64,000 nt of DNA from Prochlorococcus sp. AG-409-I11 (GCA_003215725.1 QCJX01000001.1:16001-80000), one strand, 5' to 3'; positions 9,126-20,143 are shown, numbered from the stretch's first letter. Notes: a model not told the origin generated them from the sequence alone. Numbers and translations are program-made.

Positions 9126-11546
9126 TTAGCCTTTTTCTAAAGGTTGTATTGGAGCTAAACGTGGATCAAGAATTTTTGGACTCATGCCTTTGAATTTTAT
9201 TGCAATAGACATTTTTTCTCCACTCCCAAAAGTATGCGTTATTTCACCTTCACCAAATTTGGCATGCATGACCTTATCTCCCACTGACCATGATTTTCCT
9301 GCTCCTGGCCCTGAAAATCTTCTTCTAATTGAATTTTTAGCTTCAGTATCATGAGGGAATGCATTTGTTTTTTCTCTATCAACTCTAACGAGCCTTTCTA
9401 GATGATTATCCCGCCTTAAAGATGCACCTCCAGTTCTAGGAATATCTCCTTGTAATAACTCGTCTGGTATTTCTGAGAGAAAGATAGAAGGCAATGCTGG
9501 CTCCCTAGATCCTCCCCAGATTCTCCTTTCACAGGCATGTGAAAGGAAAAGTTTTTCTTTTGCCCTTGTTAAACCAACATAACAAAGTCTTCTTTCTTCT
9601 TCTAATGCAGCAGGATCATCAATGGATCTATAACTAGGGAACAAACCTTGTTCCATTCCAACTAGCGAAACAATCGGGAATTCGAGCCCTTTACTACTAT
9701 GTAATGTCATCAGAGTAATACGATCAGCCGCAGTATCTTTGTTGTCTGAATCGCTTGCGAGTGCTGCGGAAGCTAAAAAACCTTGAATGTCAGGGTTATC
9801 ATTTTCATCTTGATATTGCGCTGCCGCATTGATTAGTTCTTGTAGATTTTTTCTACGCTCTTCAGCGTGATCAGTTGCGTCATTAATTAATTCACTTATA
9901 TAGCCACTTTTCTCTATTACAAGTTGAATTAAGTCTGCTGGACTTGTTTTTTCTAACTGTGTTTTTAAGTAATGAATTAATTCGCAAAATTGTATAACCC
10001 CTTTGGCTGATCTCCCTCCCAGAGATAGAACTGCTTCTTTATCACTAACTACATCCCAAAGAGGTATGCCAAGTTGATCAGAGGCATCTGTAAGCCTTTG
10101 AACAGTTGTTTTGCCAATCCCGCGGCGAGGTACATTCAATACCCTTAATAGACTTACAGTATCAGCTGGATTTATTAGTAATCTTAAGTAAGCTAATACA
10201 TCTTTAATTTCTCTTCTATCATAAAAACGTAAACCTCCTACAACTATATAAGGAATTCGCCAACGAACTAGAGACTCTTCTATAACTCTAGATTGAGCAT
10301 TTGTTCTATAGAGGATAGCCATATCACCCCACTTCAAGTCCCTGTTAGCAGCTTCAATTAATCTCAACTGATGAACAACTGACTCTGCTTCAGCAATTTC
10401 ATCATCGCACTTAGTTAATTTTATTAAGTCTCCTTCACCACGAGTTGCTCTTAAAACCTTATCTATACGCTCTTTATTCTTTGTTATTAAAAAATTTGCA
10501 GCCTTAAGTATAGTTGAAGTAGAACGATAGTTTTCTTCTAGCTTCACCATCGTTTTTGTGGAATCATCTGACTCTTGATCACCAAAGTCTTTTTGGAAAC
10601 CCATTAAGATTCTAAAATCTGCGGCACGAAAGCTATAAATACTTTGGTCAGCATCTCCAACAACAAAAATTGACCTGTTGAACCATTTATTAAATAAAGA
10701 AGGATCTTCTCCATTTGTGACCAATAATTTTATTAGTTCATACTGAGTTCTATTAGTATCTTGATATTCGTCTACTAGGATATGCTTAAAACGCTCATGC
10801 CAATAATTTCTAACCTGTTTATTCTGGGTTAATAAATGTACTGGAATTAATAAAAGATCATCAAAATCAAGAGCATTATTTGCGGCTAAAGATTGACGGT
10901 ATAGTCTATAAGCTTGAGCTGTTAATTTACCTCTTCGTCCTTCTGACTCTTCTTCTAATTCCTCAGGTAAAATACCCTTATTTTTTGCACTACTTATAGC
11001 CCATCTTATTTTCTTAGGTTCATACCTTTTAGGATCTAGTTGCAATTCCTTAGTTACAATTTCTTTAACAAGTGTCTGTGCATCTGACTCATCATAAATA
11101 GAGAATTGTCTAGTCCATTTTAAGCCATTTACATCATTAAATTTATTGATATCAAAACGAAGTAAACGGGCAAAAAGAGCATGGAAAGTACCAATCCATA
11201 GTTCTTTTATTGTTTCATTATAAATACGATTTCTCAGTTGACGTTGCTGAGCTAATTGTAAAGTAGCCCATGGCTGACCAAATTGAATTTTAGATAATCT
11301 TTGAGCTAAAAGTATTTCTAGCCGCTCTTTCATCTCTTTTGCGGCTTTATTTGTAAAAGTTACTGCAAGTATTTCTCCAGGATCTACACCATGTTCTGAG
11401 ATTAAATGAGCTATTCGATGAGTCAGAGCACGTGTTTTTCCACTCCCGGCGCCTGCGACGACTAGAAGAGGGCCTGTATGGTGATTAACCGCGCTTTTTT
11501 GAGCAGGGTTAAGACCGTCTAGAAAAGTAGTGTTCAGATTATGCAT
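9126..11546 (-). CDS. uvrD: ATP-dependent DNA helicase UvrD/PcrA
   Basis: Superfamily 1A 3'-5' helicase for nucleotide-excision and mismatch repair and for removing RecA or stalled complexes. Motifs in order: Q motif LNPAQKSAV (12-20), Walker A AGAGSGKT (31-38), Walker B DEYQDTN (about 258), QSIYSFRAAD, motif IV ENYRST, motif V TLMTLHSSKGLEF, motif VI EERRLCYVGLTRAKEKL. The 806-residue length is typical, and the C-terminal end carries the PcrA-like Tudor segment (VGDKVMHAKFGEGEI). Confidence 0.97.
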   Translation of the reverse strand: MHNLNTTFLDGLNPAQKSAVNHHTGPLLVVAGAGSGKTRALTHRIAHLISEHGVDPGEILAVTFTNKAAKEMKERLEILLAQRLSKIQFGQPWATLQLAQQRQLRNRIYNETIKELWIGTFHALFARLLRFDINKFNDVNGLKWTRQFSIYDESDAQTLVKEIVTKELQLDPKRYEPKKIRWAISSAKNKGILPEELEEESEGRRGKLTAQAYRLYRQSLAANNALDFDDLLLIPVHLLTQNKQVRNYWHERFKHILVDEYQDTNRTQYELIKLLVTNGEDPSLFNKWFNRSIFVVGDADQSIYSFRAADFRILMGFQKDFGDQESDDSTKTMVKLEENYRSTSTILKAANFLITKNKERIDKVLRATRGEGDLIKLTKCDDEIAEAESVVHQLRLIEAANRDLKWGDMAILYRTNAQSRVIEESLVRWRIPYIVVGGLRFYDRREIKDVLAYLRLLINPADTVSLLRVLNVPRRGIGKTTVQRLTDASDQLGIPLWDVVSDKEAVLSLGGRSAKGVIQFCELIHYLKTQLEKTSPADLIQLVIEKSGYISELINDATDHAEERRKNLQELINAAAQYQDENDNPDIQGFLASAALASDSDNKDTAADRITLMTLHSSKGLEFPIVSLVGMEQGLFPSYRSIDDPAALEEERRLCYVGLTRAKEKLFLSHACERRIWGGSREPALPSIFLSEIPDELLQGDIPRTGGASLRRDNHLERLVRVDREKTNAFPHDTEAKNSIRRRFSGPGAGKSWSVGDKVMHAKFGEGEITHTFGSGEKMSIAIKFKGMSPKILDPRLAPIQPLEKG

Positions 11547-11709
11547 TTTAGATTTATTAAAACTTCTAGATAGGAATTAATTGGATTAACAGCTTCAATG
11601 AAAAAAGAATTGAATTCTGAATATCAATGAGATTATAATGTAAATAGAATTTTTTAACTTTTAGATTCTATAGCTTTGACAAACTAAAACAAAACATTTA
11701 TTAGTTCCA

Positions 11710-13545
11710 CTAAACTCTTACACTGGTACCTAGGGGATGTGATGGATTACATAAATCATCGTATGTTCCAGAGGAAACAATATGTCCATCATTGATTTCA
11801 TAAATGTAATCACACTTAGAAAGAGTGTTTAGGCGATGAGCAATTACTACAGTTGTGCATCTCCTTCCTATTATTTCAAGTGAATTAATCACATCACTTT
11901 CTGTTTTTTCATCTAAAGCACTTGTCGCTTCATCAAGAATTAAAAATCTTGTTCTCCTGTAAAAAACTCTAGCTAAGGCTAATCTTTGTCTTTGACCGCC
12001 AGATAAATTAATTCCATTATCACCAATACATGTGTACAAACCATGGGGCATTTCTGTAATTAAATCATACAGCTGCGCAGCGGATATTGCATCCCAAACT
12101 TCATCATGTTTAACTTCATTTTCAGGCGTTCCAAATGCAATATTTTCAATAATACTTGCATCAAGAAGGTTAATATTTTGGGGTACTTCTGAGCAGCAAC
12201 GCTGCCACGCAGAGATATCAGAAGCTTCTAAAGGAATACCGTCTAATCTTATCTCTCCAGTTGTTGGTTCTAAATGTGAAAGAAGTATGTTCGACAAGGT
12301 TGTTTTTCCGCTCCCTGTAGGCCCCATTAAGGCTATTCTGGATCCAACTGGAATATTCATAGATATTGATCTTAAAGTGGCTTGCTCTGCTTCTGAATAT
12401 TTATATCCAACTTTATGCAGTGATATTTCTCTTCTTGGAAAAATTCCCTCAGGCGATAAAGAGCTTGTAAATGTTTCTCCTCTTCTTGGACTAGGTAACT
12501 CTAAATAGCCAAGAACTGAATCTAGCAAGGGAAGAGTACCTCTAACTGTTGTTATTGATCTAAAGAGATCTTGCAATGGTGGAGTTAGCTTTGCGGCCCC
12601 TACGATAAAAGTAGAGACAAAGGGGATAAGTGTTTTTGCAAGACTATCTGTCCCTGCACCCTGTGCCCCTGGAATAGGTAATAGAGCTGCCCCGAAAATA
12701 AGACTAATAGCTAGTGGTTCAATTACTATTCTTGGGATTTCAGGTAAAACTCTTGAGCGCCATCTAAATCTTTTTACATTATCAACAACTTTATCAAATT
12801 TTGAGCCAAAAAATCGACCAGTTTGTGTTAAATGTATATCTCTAATTGAGTAAAAAATTTGATTTAACATTGAATTTGAAAGGATATCTGATCTGACAAA
12901 CTGTTTAGATGAAAGCCTTAAGTAAGGAACAATAAATAATGAGAGAGTTGTAAATGCAAGTCCTAATAAAATTAATAGAAAAATTGCTTTTACACCTAGG
13001 GCAGTTATCAATGCTGTTGTTATAAAACCTATTACAATTGTGCTAGATATAATCAACAAAACTGGTTGTATAACGTAGTAGGTTATATTTGTTACATTGA
13101 CCAGTATCTGTGATGATACTGCAGAGCTTTTTGCTTTAAGAAAGTAATCATAAGGTTGCCCAATTATGTTCTGAATAATTTGATTTGATATATCTTTCCA
13201 AACTTGAGCACTTAATCGCTCAACACAAATAATTCTCAATGTTTTGGCTATTGATGCTGCCCAACTGAGAATTACAAGAATAATTACTAAAGCAATTGCT
13301 TGTTCTTCTATTGAGACATTGAAAATATTGATTCCTGGAATCGTATCTTTTAAATCATTTCCAATAAGGCTGCCAGCTATGCGTGCAGCGACAGTTACTG
13401 TTCCTAAATCCAATACACCACTCAAAATTGATAGTGGGAGGACGCCGTATAGAAAAGATGAAACACGTTTACTAGGAAGAACCTCAAGTAAACGCTGAAG
13501 CCTTTGAATTGTTTGGCTTTTTAGACGAGGCACTTTCGTTGCCAA
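11710..13545 (-). CDS. ABC transporter, fused permease and ATPase (exporter type)
   Basis: Full-length half-transporter of 611 residues. Residues about 30-330 hold the membrane domain with six hydrophobic segments. The ATPase follows with Walker A GPTGSGKTT (about 410), a Q-loop SEVPQNINLLD, signature LSGGQRQRLALARV, Walker B FLILDEATSALDE and switch His AHRLNTL. Such exporters move lipids, lipid-linked sugars or drugs; the substrate here is not evident. With a polysaccharide island 8 kb away, a lipid-linked-oligosaccharide flippase role (PglK/MsbA type) is possible but only a guess. It is a single gene with no partner nearby. Confidence 0.9.
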   Translation of the reverse strand: MATKVPRLKSQTIQRLQRLLEVLPSKRVSSFLYGVLPLSILSGVLDLGTVTVAARIAGSLIGNDLKDTIPGINIFNVSIEEQAIALVIILVILSWAASIAKTLRIICVERLSAQVWKDISNQIIQNIIGQPYDYFLKAKSSAVSSQILVNVTNITYYVIQPVLLIISSTIVIGFITTALITALGVKAIFLLILLGLAFTTLSLFIVPYLRLSSKQFVRSDILSNSMLNQIFYSIRDIHLTQTGRFFGSKFDKVVDNVKRFRWRSRVLPEIPRIVIEPLAISLIFGAALLPIPGAQGAGTDSLAKTLIPFVSTFIVGAAKLTPPLQDLFRSITTVRGTLPLLDSVLGYLELPSPRRGETFTSSLSPEGIFPRREISLHKVGYKYSEAEQATLRSISMNIPVGSRIALMGPTGSGKTTLSNILLSHLEPTTGEIRLDGIPLEASDISAWQRCCSEVPQNINLLDASIIENIAFGTPENEVKHDEVWDAISAAQLYDLITEMPHGLYTCIGDNGINLSGGQRQRLALARVFYRRTRFLILDEATSALDEKTESDVINSLEIIGRRCTTVVIAHRLNTLSKCDYIYEINDGHIVSSGTYDDLCNPSHPLGTSVRV

Positions 13546-13768
13546 ACTTCAATATGTGAATTTATTCCTTATAGAGTCAAATGTGCTTTATCTATAGCCA
13601 GTATATCAACCGATCACTAATTGCTTTGTATAGATAAATTTTTTTTAGCTTCTCCCCTGGAAAGATAAAGTTGTCTTTCTAGATTATTTTTGATTAACAG
13701 TGAGTAGATTAGATAAATATTTTCATATTTAACTATCAACCCAAAAATCTAGAGATTGAATAAACAAT

Positions 13769-13987
13769 CTATAAACCACACTCTTTTCTTTTAATTTCGT
13801 TTGATAGTTTCTTTATGACTTTAGAGATATTTATTAATTCGTTATTATTTTCTATAGCTGCATTTACTTTATCTTGGGGCATTCTAAGTTTTTGACCGAC
13901 TTTCAAAACTTCTTCTTTAAGCCTGGCGCTATAGGCTTTAAGTTGGTCTAGTGACTGGATCAACTCTTCAATTGTTGGCTCAGGCAT
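13769..13987 (-). CDS. Small coiled-coil protein of unknown function
   Basis: 72 residues, soluble, rich in Lys, Glu, Leu and Asn, with a heptad-like pattern over most of its length (IEELIQSLDQLKAYSARLKE and onward). No signal peptide or membrane segment. It is divergent from the cpeB-cpeA unit and separated from the ABC gene by about 220 bases. I do not recognise a family. Its position next to the phycoerythrin cluster may be fortuitous. Confidence 0.6.
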   Translation of the reverse strand: MPEPTIEELIQSLDQLKAYSARLKEEVLKVGQKLRMPQDKVNAAIENNNELINISKVIKKLSNEIKRKECGL

Positions 13988-14893
<906 letters not shown>

Positions 14894-14925
14894 ACCACCT
14901 CTAAAATTTTTTCAAGTAGCTAACA

Positions 14926-15393
14926 ATGAAATCTGCAGTAACAACTGTAATCACATCAGCTGATGCCGCTGGTCGTTTCCCAAGCATTAGCGATCTTGAG
15001 GCAGTTAAAGGATCTTTTGATAGAGCAAATGTAAGGTTGGAGGCAGCAGAGAAACTAGCTGGAAATATAGATAGAATTACTTCAAATGCCGTAGATTCTA
15101 TTTATAGTGTTGGTTCTTACCCTCAAGCAAATAAAGACAAATGTGCACGGGATATTAACCATTACTTGAGATTAATTAATTATTGCCTTGTTACGGGAGG
15201 AACAGGCCCATTGGATGAGTGGGGGATAGCTGGGATGAGAGAAGTTATTCGTGTACAGTTACTACCTACAGCAGCATATGTTGAAGCACTTACTTATATA
15301 CGAGATCGTGAAGTCGGCTCTATGCAGATGAATCAACAAGCTGCTACTGAGTTTAAAGCCCTTATTGACTATCTAATTAACGCATTGGCTTAA
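14926..15393 (+). CDS. cpeA: Phycoerythrin (class III) alpha chain, shortened
   Basis: Alpha subunit of phycoerythrin III. Cys73 in KDKCARDINHYLR is the counterpart of alpha-Cys82 in other phycoerythrins. The second usual bilin site (alpha-Cys139/140 loop) is absent: the corresponding stretch reads YIRDREVGSMQMNQQAATEF with no cysteine. The protein is 155 residues instead of about 164, so the loop is shortened. This matches the known reduced alpha chain of low-light Prochlorococcus. Translationally adjacent to cpeB. Confidence 0.96.
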   Translation: MKSAVTTVITSADAAGRFPSISDLEAVKGSFDRANVRLEAAEKLAGNIDRITSNAVDSIYSVGSYPQANKDKCARDINHYLRLINYCLVTGGTGPLDEWGIAGMREVIRVQLLPTAAYVEALTYIRDREVGSMQMNQQAATEFKALIDYLINALA

Positions 15394-15453
15394 TTCTTTT
15401 AACTTTTAATGCTTTGAACTTATATATACAAGATATATCATCACAAGAAATTA

Positions 15454-15482
15454 TTGCTTGATCTTTTTAGATTGGGTATAAT
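15454..15482 (+). promoter_or_regulatory. Putative sigma-70 promoter upstream of cpeZ
   Basis: TTGCTT at 15454-15459 and a consensus TATAAT at 15477-15482 are separated by 17 bases, about 30 bases before the cpeZ frame. This suggests that cpeZ can be transcribed independently of cpeBA. It is a sequence match only. Confidence 0.55.
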
Positions 15483-15514
15483 CAGAATAATTTAAATTAA
15501 GTTCCTGATATAAG

Positions 15515-16138
15515 GTGAAATTAACAGAGGATATGCAAGATAACTTTAATGTGTTAATTCATCAATTTAGCAACCCAAATCCTTATTTTAGTAATAAAGC
15601 CTGTAAACAGTTGACGGAACTATGGAATGAAAGATTTGTGGAATGGCTAATGCTCAATCTTGATAGTGACGATATAGAATTAAGAAGAAAAGCTGTAAAT
15701 GTCTTAGGATCTTTCGGAAATAAAGTTGTTGAGCCAATTATTCGAGGGTTCCATCTCTCTAACAAGAAAATTTTCAAAATATCCTGCTTTAAAGTATTAA
15801 TCAAGGCCGCTCAGTGCGAACATTTTAATTCATCGCATTCAGGTATCTTGAATCTTATTCAATTAGCATTAGATGAAGATAGTCCTGAGATGATCTTGAC
15901 AATTATCTCCTTATTGAGAACATTGGGTAAGCCTGGATTGCCAACTCTTATAAATCTATCTGCAGACGAAGATGTATTAAAGGCTAAAGCTAGCGTTATG
16001 GCAATTGGTGAAATTTATGATCCTCTTTCTGAAAAGTGCTTGAAAGAACTTTTGAAAAATAAATCTATTGACTGCCTTGTTAGATCTAGTGTGTTAGATG
16101 CTTTAAATACATTCAAGTCTTTAAAAAAGTTTAAATAG
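15515..16138 (+). CDS. cpeZ: Bilin lyase / chaperone CpeZ (HEAT-repeat)
   Basis: HEAT/PBS-lyase repeat protein of about 205 residues, the usual CpeZ size. Repeats with alternating short helices are visible (DSDDIELRRKAVNVLGSFG, DEDVLKAKASVMAIGEI). In Fremyella, CpeZ works as partner or chaperone for CpeY in attaching phycoerythrobilin to alpha-PE. The frame opens at GTG 15515; the ATG at 15533 gives 201 residues and is an equally good start. It follows cpeA by 120 bases and is convergent with the cpeF-like gene (6-base gap). Confidence 0.8.
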   Translation: MKLTEDMQDNFNVLIHQFSNPNPYFSNKACKQLTELWNERFVEWLMLNLDSDDIELRRKAVNVLGSFGNKVVEPIIRGFHLSNKKIFKISCFKVLIKAAQCEHFNSSHSGILNLIQLALDEDSPEMILTIISLLRTLGKPGLPTLINLSADEDVLKAKASVMAIGEIYDPLSEKCLKELLKNKSIDCLVRSSVLDALNTFKSLKKFK

Positions 16139-16144
16139 ATCCTA

Positions 16145-17062
16145 TTAATAATTTTGGTTTTCTAGTTTTTTAATTACAATCTTGATAACATTAATAACCT
16201 GGTTATTTTTTTCTATTAACTCTCTTTCTTTTAAATCTACTACAGCTGCACATGTTTTTAATTTCATTAACCCAAGAGCAGCATTCTTTCTTACTTCAGG
16301 AGAGTCGTCTGATAATTTCTCCGTGAGAAGTGGCCTTGCCCAGCTAGGTTTTTGTAACTTTCCAAGTAAAGCAGTTGCTTCAATGCGTACCCCTGAATTT
16401 TGGTCATTAAGTGCATTTACAACCAATTCTTTGGCCTTGGTATCTTCTAAAGACTGAATTTGATCACCTAAGGCTGCTATAGCTGCTGCTCTTATTAATG
16501 GTTTATTTGATTTAGCTGCTTTTAAAAGAGCTTGTGAAGCAGATGCTCCTACAAAAGAAAGCCCCCATGAAGCTAGGCCACATTGCATTGCAGTGCTTTT
16601 AGGGCTCCCAAGTATTTCTAATAAAGGTGCAATTGCTTTTTCTCCAAAAATTGCAATAGCAGCTGCAGAAGAACCTTGAACTACTGGGTCTGGATCCTTT
16701 TTCAATGCTTTGAGCAGATCTGGCAGAGCTTCTGGCTCTCCAATTAGCTTAAGAGCTTTAGCTGCTGCTCTTCTTGTGGTCACGTTGGAATGATTTAACA
16801 ATGCATTCTTAAGCGCTGGCACAGCAGGCTTTCCAATTTGTCCAAGACCTTCAGTAAAAGTTCGTCTAACTAGACCTCTATGATCACCCAATCCAGCAAT
16901 TAAAAGGTTTATATTTTTTGAATCTTTTTCAAGAGGTTCTCCTTCTCTCAGTTGTTTTTTTATTTCAAGTTCTAAGCATGCTGATTGTTCTTCAGTTAGT
17001 TTTATTTCTGAGGCAGAGAATTTCTTAGAAGACTTTATTGAAAACGGTTTTGATTCATTCAT
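16145..17062 (-). CDS. cpeF: CpeF/MpeV-family bilin lyase (HEAT-repeat)
   Basis: 305-residue HEAT-repeat (PBS lyase E/F type) protein. Repeats include LGDHRGLVRRTFTEGLGQIG, NVTTRRAAAKALKLIGEPEA, DPDPVVQGSSAAAIAIFGE and DDSPEVRKNAALGLMKLK. Size and repeat layout fit the CpeF/MpeU/MpeV group, whose CpeF member attaches the doubly linked bilin to beta-PE Cys50/61. That assignment suits a cluster whose CpeB keeps both cysteines, but MpeU-like activity (isomerising lyase giving phycourobilin) is an alternative. Confidence 0.7.
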   Translation of the reverse strand: MNESKPFSIKSSKKFSASEIKLTEEQSACLELEIKKQLREGEPLEKDSKNINLLIAGLGDHRGLVRRTFTEGLGQIGKPAVPALKNALLNHSNVTTRRAAAKALKLIGEPEALPDLLKALKKDPDPVVQGSSAAAIAIFGEKAIAPLLEILGSPKSTAMQCGLASWGLSFVGASASQALLKAAKSNKPLIRAAAIAALGDQIQSLEDTKAKELVVNALNDQNSGVRIEATALLGKLQKPSWARPLLTEKLSDDSPEVRKNAALGLMKLKTCAAVVDLKERELIEKNNQVINVIKIVIKKLENQNY

Positions 17063-17250
17063 ACTTAGATCTCTTTTACTGGAAAAGAAACTTGATTATT
17101 CAAATGATTAACAACATACGTAAGGTAGCACGAATTGAGTAATTGGTTAATTGCTTTAGGCCTTAATATATGGTAAAATTTAATAAAAAGCCAGCTTTGT
17201 TTGATAACTTTTCACCGCAAAATATTATTTCCGATTATTAATCTGAGTAA

Positions 17251-18576
17251 GTGAAAAAAAGGCCTTTTGACAACTTACCTCCTTTAACTCAAGAGAAGGC
17301 CTTGGATATTTTGTCGACACCAATTCATCAATTAAGCCTTTCGAGTGACTATTACAAGGCAGTCTTTCATCTGGAAAAATACCCTGGGGAAGTAACTGAA
17401 GACGCACTTTTAAACCTTCTTAAACTTGATTCAGGTGAATTGCCTATTGCTATTGCAAAGAGAAAGGCTGTGGAGGTATTAGCTATCCTTGACTGCGATA
17501 GGTCAATTCCTTCGATTGGGATTTGTTTAAATAGTGAAGATACTTTTCTTGTTGCTTCAGCAGCTTGGGCTCTAAGCAAATTAAATTGTAAAGATACACA
17601 TTTTCATAGAATAATTGCATCTAAGCTGCATGATGGAAATCAAAATCAACGCTTATTAGTTCAAAGCCTGGCTAAAATGAGAGCTTTTGCTGAGCTTTCT
17701 AGTATTGAGACTCTTCTTGAAAAAACAGAAGTTAATCCTGGTATTAGAGGCGCTTGTATAGCAGCTATAGTTAATTTTAAAGGCAAGTCAGAATTTATCA
17801 ATGAACTTAAGGATTATTTGATATTACCCAATCAAAATGATAGGCAATGTGCGGCTTATGATGTTATAAATTCTGGTCAAATATCTCTATTACCTTATGT
17901 ATTAAAGGCCCCAATAGCTCCCTCATTTAAGATGCTATCTGTTGAAAAATTGTGGCCAATTTCTCAGGATATAGTAAATGGCTTGGATTTATATAGAGTA
18001 ATTGATTCTTTGGTAAATGAGAATCCTAAAGGAATTGAGTGTTTGCATACTTATGACTTTGAGCCTGATATAAAATTTCTCATTAAAGAGTTATTTGGAG
18101 TAGATTTTAGTAGATGTTACCTTGCTTTGAATTGTCTTGTGGGAATTGATCCTACAAGACTATGGCCGTATATTGATGATTTAAATCATAACTTCAAAAA
18201 AGATTATGGAGCACTATACTTTCTTATTATTTTATTTATTAGAGTTGATGGTTGGCAAGATCAGCATGTTGAAGAGATAGAGAGAATTCTTTTGCACGCT
18301 CTTGACGGACAATGGCCAGATTTTATGAAATTCAAGCCTATAGCTATTATAGCTTTAATGCATTTTAGACCTGATAAATATAAAGGCCTTATCCTTTCTT
18401 GGCTAGATGAAAATAAAACTCCTTTTTGGGCTTCTAGATATGCAGCATTAATGACGTTAGAAACTTCTTTTCGTAAAAAAGGGGTGTCTAACTTTGTAGA
18501 AAGTACGGCCTCAATTGCATTGTCAGACAATAACCGTTTTGTTAAAGGTAAAGCTAGAACCTTATTTTCTCAATGA
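17251..18576 (+). CDS. cpeY: Bilin lyase CpeY (HEAT-repeat)
   Basis: 441-residue HEAT-repeat protein of the CpeY/MpeY/MpeZ group; CpeY attaches phycoerythrobilin to alpha-PE Cys82. The N-terminus RPFDNLPPLTQEKALDIL and repeats such as SEDTFLVASAAWALSKL fit the family. It starts at GTG 17251 and ends 8 bases before the convergent cpeT. Family members may also isomerise the bilin to phycourobilin, which cannot be read from sequence. Its substrate here would be CpeA Cys73. Confidence 0.8.
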   Translation: MKKRPFDNLPPLTQEKALDILSTPIHQLSLSSDYYKAVFHLEKYPGEVTEDALLNLLKLDSGELPIAIAKRKAVEVLAILDCDRSIPSIGICLNSEDTFLVASAAWALSKLNCKDTHFHRIIASKLHDGNQNQRLLVQSLAKMRAFAELSSIETLLEKTEVNPGIRGACIAAIVNFKGKSEFINELKDYLILPNQNDRQCAAYDVINSGQISLLPYVLKAPIAPSFKMLSVEKLWPISQDIVNGLDLYRVIDSLVNENPKGIECLHTYDFEPDIKFLIKELFGVDFSRCYLALNCLVGIDPTRLWPYIDDLNHNFKKDYGALYFLIILFIRVDGWQDQHVEEIERILLHALDGQWPDFMKFKPIAIIALMHFRPDKYKGLILSWLDENKTPFWASRYAALMTLETSFRKKGVSNFVESTASIALSDNNRFVKGKARTLFSQ

Positions 18577-18584
18577 TAGAGATG

Positions 18585-19196
18585 CTACCTTTTCAATGTA
18601 AGCCAATTTTCATCAAGATGACTTCCAAGGTACTCAATTCTTTTAAACACAAAGGAACCAGTTAAAGAGCCCCATAATTGTTCTTTTGTTTTTCTATCTA
18701 ACCCTTTATCTAAAGTAATCAACCTATCTTTAGTGAGAGTCACTTTGCTTTCTAAGTAACTAGTTTTTCCATCCCTAGTTACTAGACATTTTCTGCCAGG
18801 TTCAATATTTCCTACATAACTACCATCAGATATTTCATTAAAATGCATACTACAACCTTTTTTTAACTTAATTTGCCTTGAATCTAACTCTTCTAGTAAT
18901 GATGGTGTAAAGCCAGACCCAGCAAACCTTTCCTTGTTATTTAAATGATAGTTTTCCAATATATAAGTATTATTATTGACCAATAAACGATGAAGAGCCT
19001 GTTTGTATGGAGACCATGGATCTATATCGTAACTATGCTCTGAGTAGAACCCTGGAGCTTCTAGGACTGACCAAGGTATTGGCCTAAAATATATATTTAT
19101 ATTTGCATAAAATCTTGGATTTTCTATAGCCTGATCCTTATTGCTGTATTGACCCGAGAGTGTTTTTGCAAACTTTAGGGCTAAATTTACATTCAT
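18585..19196 (-). CDS. cpeT: Chromophore lyase CpeT/CpcT family
   Basis: 203-residue member of the CpcT/CpeT fold (beta-barrel, no HEAT repeats). Family features are FAKTLSGQYSNKDQAIENPR at the N-terminus, the segment VLEAPGFYSEHSYDIDPWSP and a middle CSMHFN motif. The enzyme attaches bilin to the third beta-chain cysteine (Cys153-165 in other proteins), here CpeB Cys163. It follows cpeS by 5 bases and is cotranscribed with it. Confidence 0.85.
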   Translation of the reverse strand: MNVNLALKFAKTLSGQYSNKDQAIENPRFYANINIYFRPIPWSVLEAPGFYSEHSYDIDPWSPYKQALHRLLVNNNTYILENYHLNNKERFAGSGFTPSLLEELDSRQIKLKKGCSMHFNEISDGSYVGNIEPGRKCLVTRDGKTSYLESKVTLTKDRLITLDKGLDRKTKEQLWGSLTGSFVFKRIEYLGSHLDENWLTLKR

Positions 19197-19201
19197 AAAT
19201 A

Positions 19202-19750
19202 TTATGATTTAGTTTTTAATAACTTGCGAACTTCCGAACAAAAAGAAATTTGTAGAATACCCATTGATTGAAGGCTTCTTATTATTGACGAACGACACCT
19301 TACATGATCGGATATAAACCAAATCCTCTCTTCTGCAATTGTTTGTTCATATTGACTATAAATGATAAAGGTTTCATCGTTTAAAAATTTGTATGTTGAG
19401 ATTGATTTAATAGGCTCAGTATAACCGTAACTCCTCAGAATCTTTCCTTCAGTCTGGGTTGATGGGATGGGAATAAATATACTTGAACCTGAGTAATGGC
19501 CTTTATCTTCATCAGACTTCCATTCACTAATAGCATTCCATTCTATTTGAAATGGTGAACAAATATTTTCTATATGTTTAGAATATCTATTTGAAATTAA
19601 ATCATTTACTTTTGCTGAGCTGATATCTAAAGATTCAATTTTTATTTCACTAATGACTTGCTCAAATTGTTGAAATGCTGGGGAGTGGCTACTCCTCATC
19701 GATTTCCATTCTCCCAATGATTTACTTACGAAATTTTCAATTGCCATCAA
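19202..19750 (-). CDS. cpeS: Chromophore lyase CpeS/CpcS family
   Basis: 182-residue S-type lyase, lipocalin-like; attaches phycoerythrobilin to beta-chain Cys82. Seen: the EWKSMRSSH segment near the N-terminus, GHYSGSSIFIPIPSTQTEGK, and the RIWFISDHVRCRSSII strand pair typical of the CpeS/CpcS group. MM at the start gives two possible ATG codons. The start overlaps the 3' end of the small upstream gene by 14 bases, so the two are probably coupled. Confidence 0.85.
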   Translation of the reverse strand: MMAIENFVSKSLGEWKSMRSSHSPAFQQFEQVISEIKIESLDISSAKVNDLISNRYSKHIENICSPFQIEWNAISEWKSDEDKGHYSGSSIFIPIPSTQTEGKILRSYGYTEPIKSISTYKFLNDETFIIYSQYEQTIAEERIWFISDHVRCRSSIIRSLQSMGILQISFCSEVRKLLKTKS

Positions 19751-19925
19751 TATTATTGTTTTGATTCATTGCATCTGCTTCACTTTCATTGTTGTTTGCC
19801 TTTTGGATCATCCGCACCATTGAATCAACCATCATTGACATTGCCATTGGTACTTTTTTACCTGAAGGCGTCTTTGAGGATTGATTGCCTGGTCTTTCGT
19901 CGGAATCAGGGCGAAGTAATGCCAT
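19737..19925 (-). CDS. Small conserved-looking protein ahead of cpeS
   Basis: 62 residues, polar, with a Met-rich middle (PMAMSMMVDSMVRMIQK) and an Asn-rich C-terminus. It overlaps the cpeS start by 14 bases, which argues for a real translated gene in the cpeS-cpeT unit. I do not recognise the family. A regulatory or structural role in phycoerythrin maturation is possible from context only. Confidence 0.55.
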   Translation of the reverse strand: MALLRPDSDERPGNQSSKTPSGKKVPMAMSMMVDSMVRMIQKANNNESEADAMNQNNNIDGN

Positions 19926-20143
19926 TTCTTTGAGGAATGAGCTTCAGGAAATTAATTTAAAGCTATCTATCAATCCTATTTTACGGTAAACCTTAATTAG
20001 CTTTTTAGACACTTTTGTTATGCTTTCGTCTTCGAGCTGAGTAAAGCTAGGAATACTTGTTCAGATTTAGTACAATTTCATTTAATGGGTTCGAAGATTT
20101 CTCCTACTTATTTAGAAAATGGTCTCATTAATAAGTTAACCAT

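Noticed and set aside
12032..12508. 158-residue plus-strand frame
   Set aside because: It is antisense to the ABC transporter's ATPase domain; the minus-strand product has all motifs.
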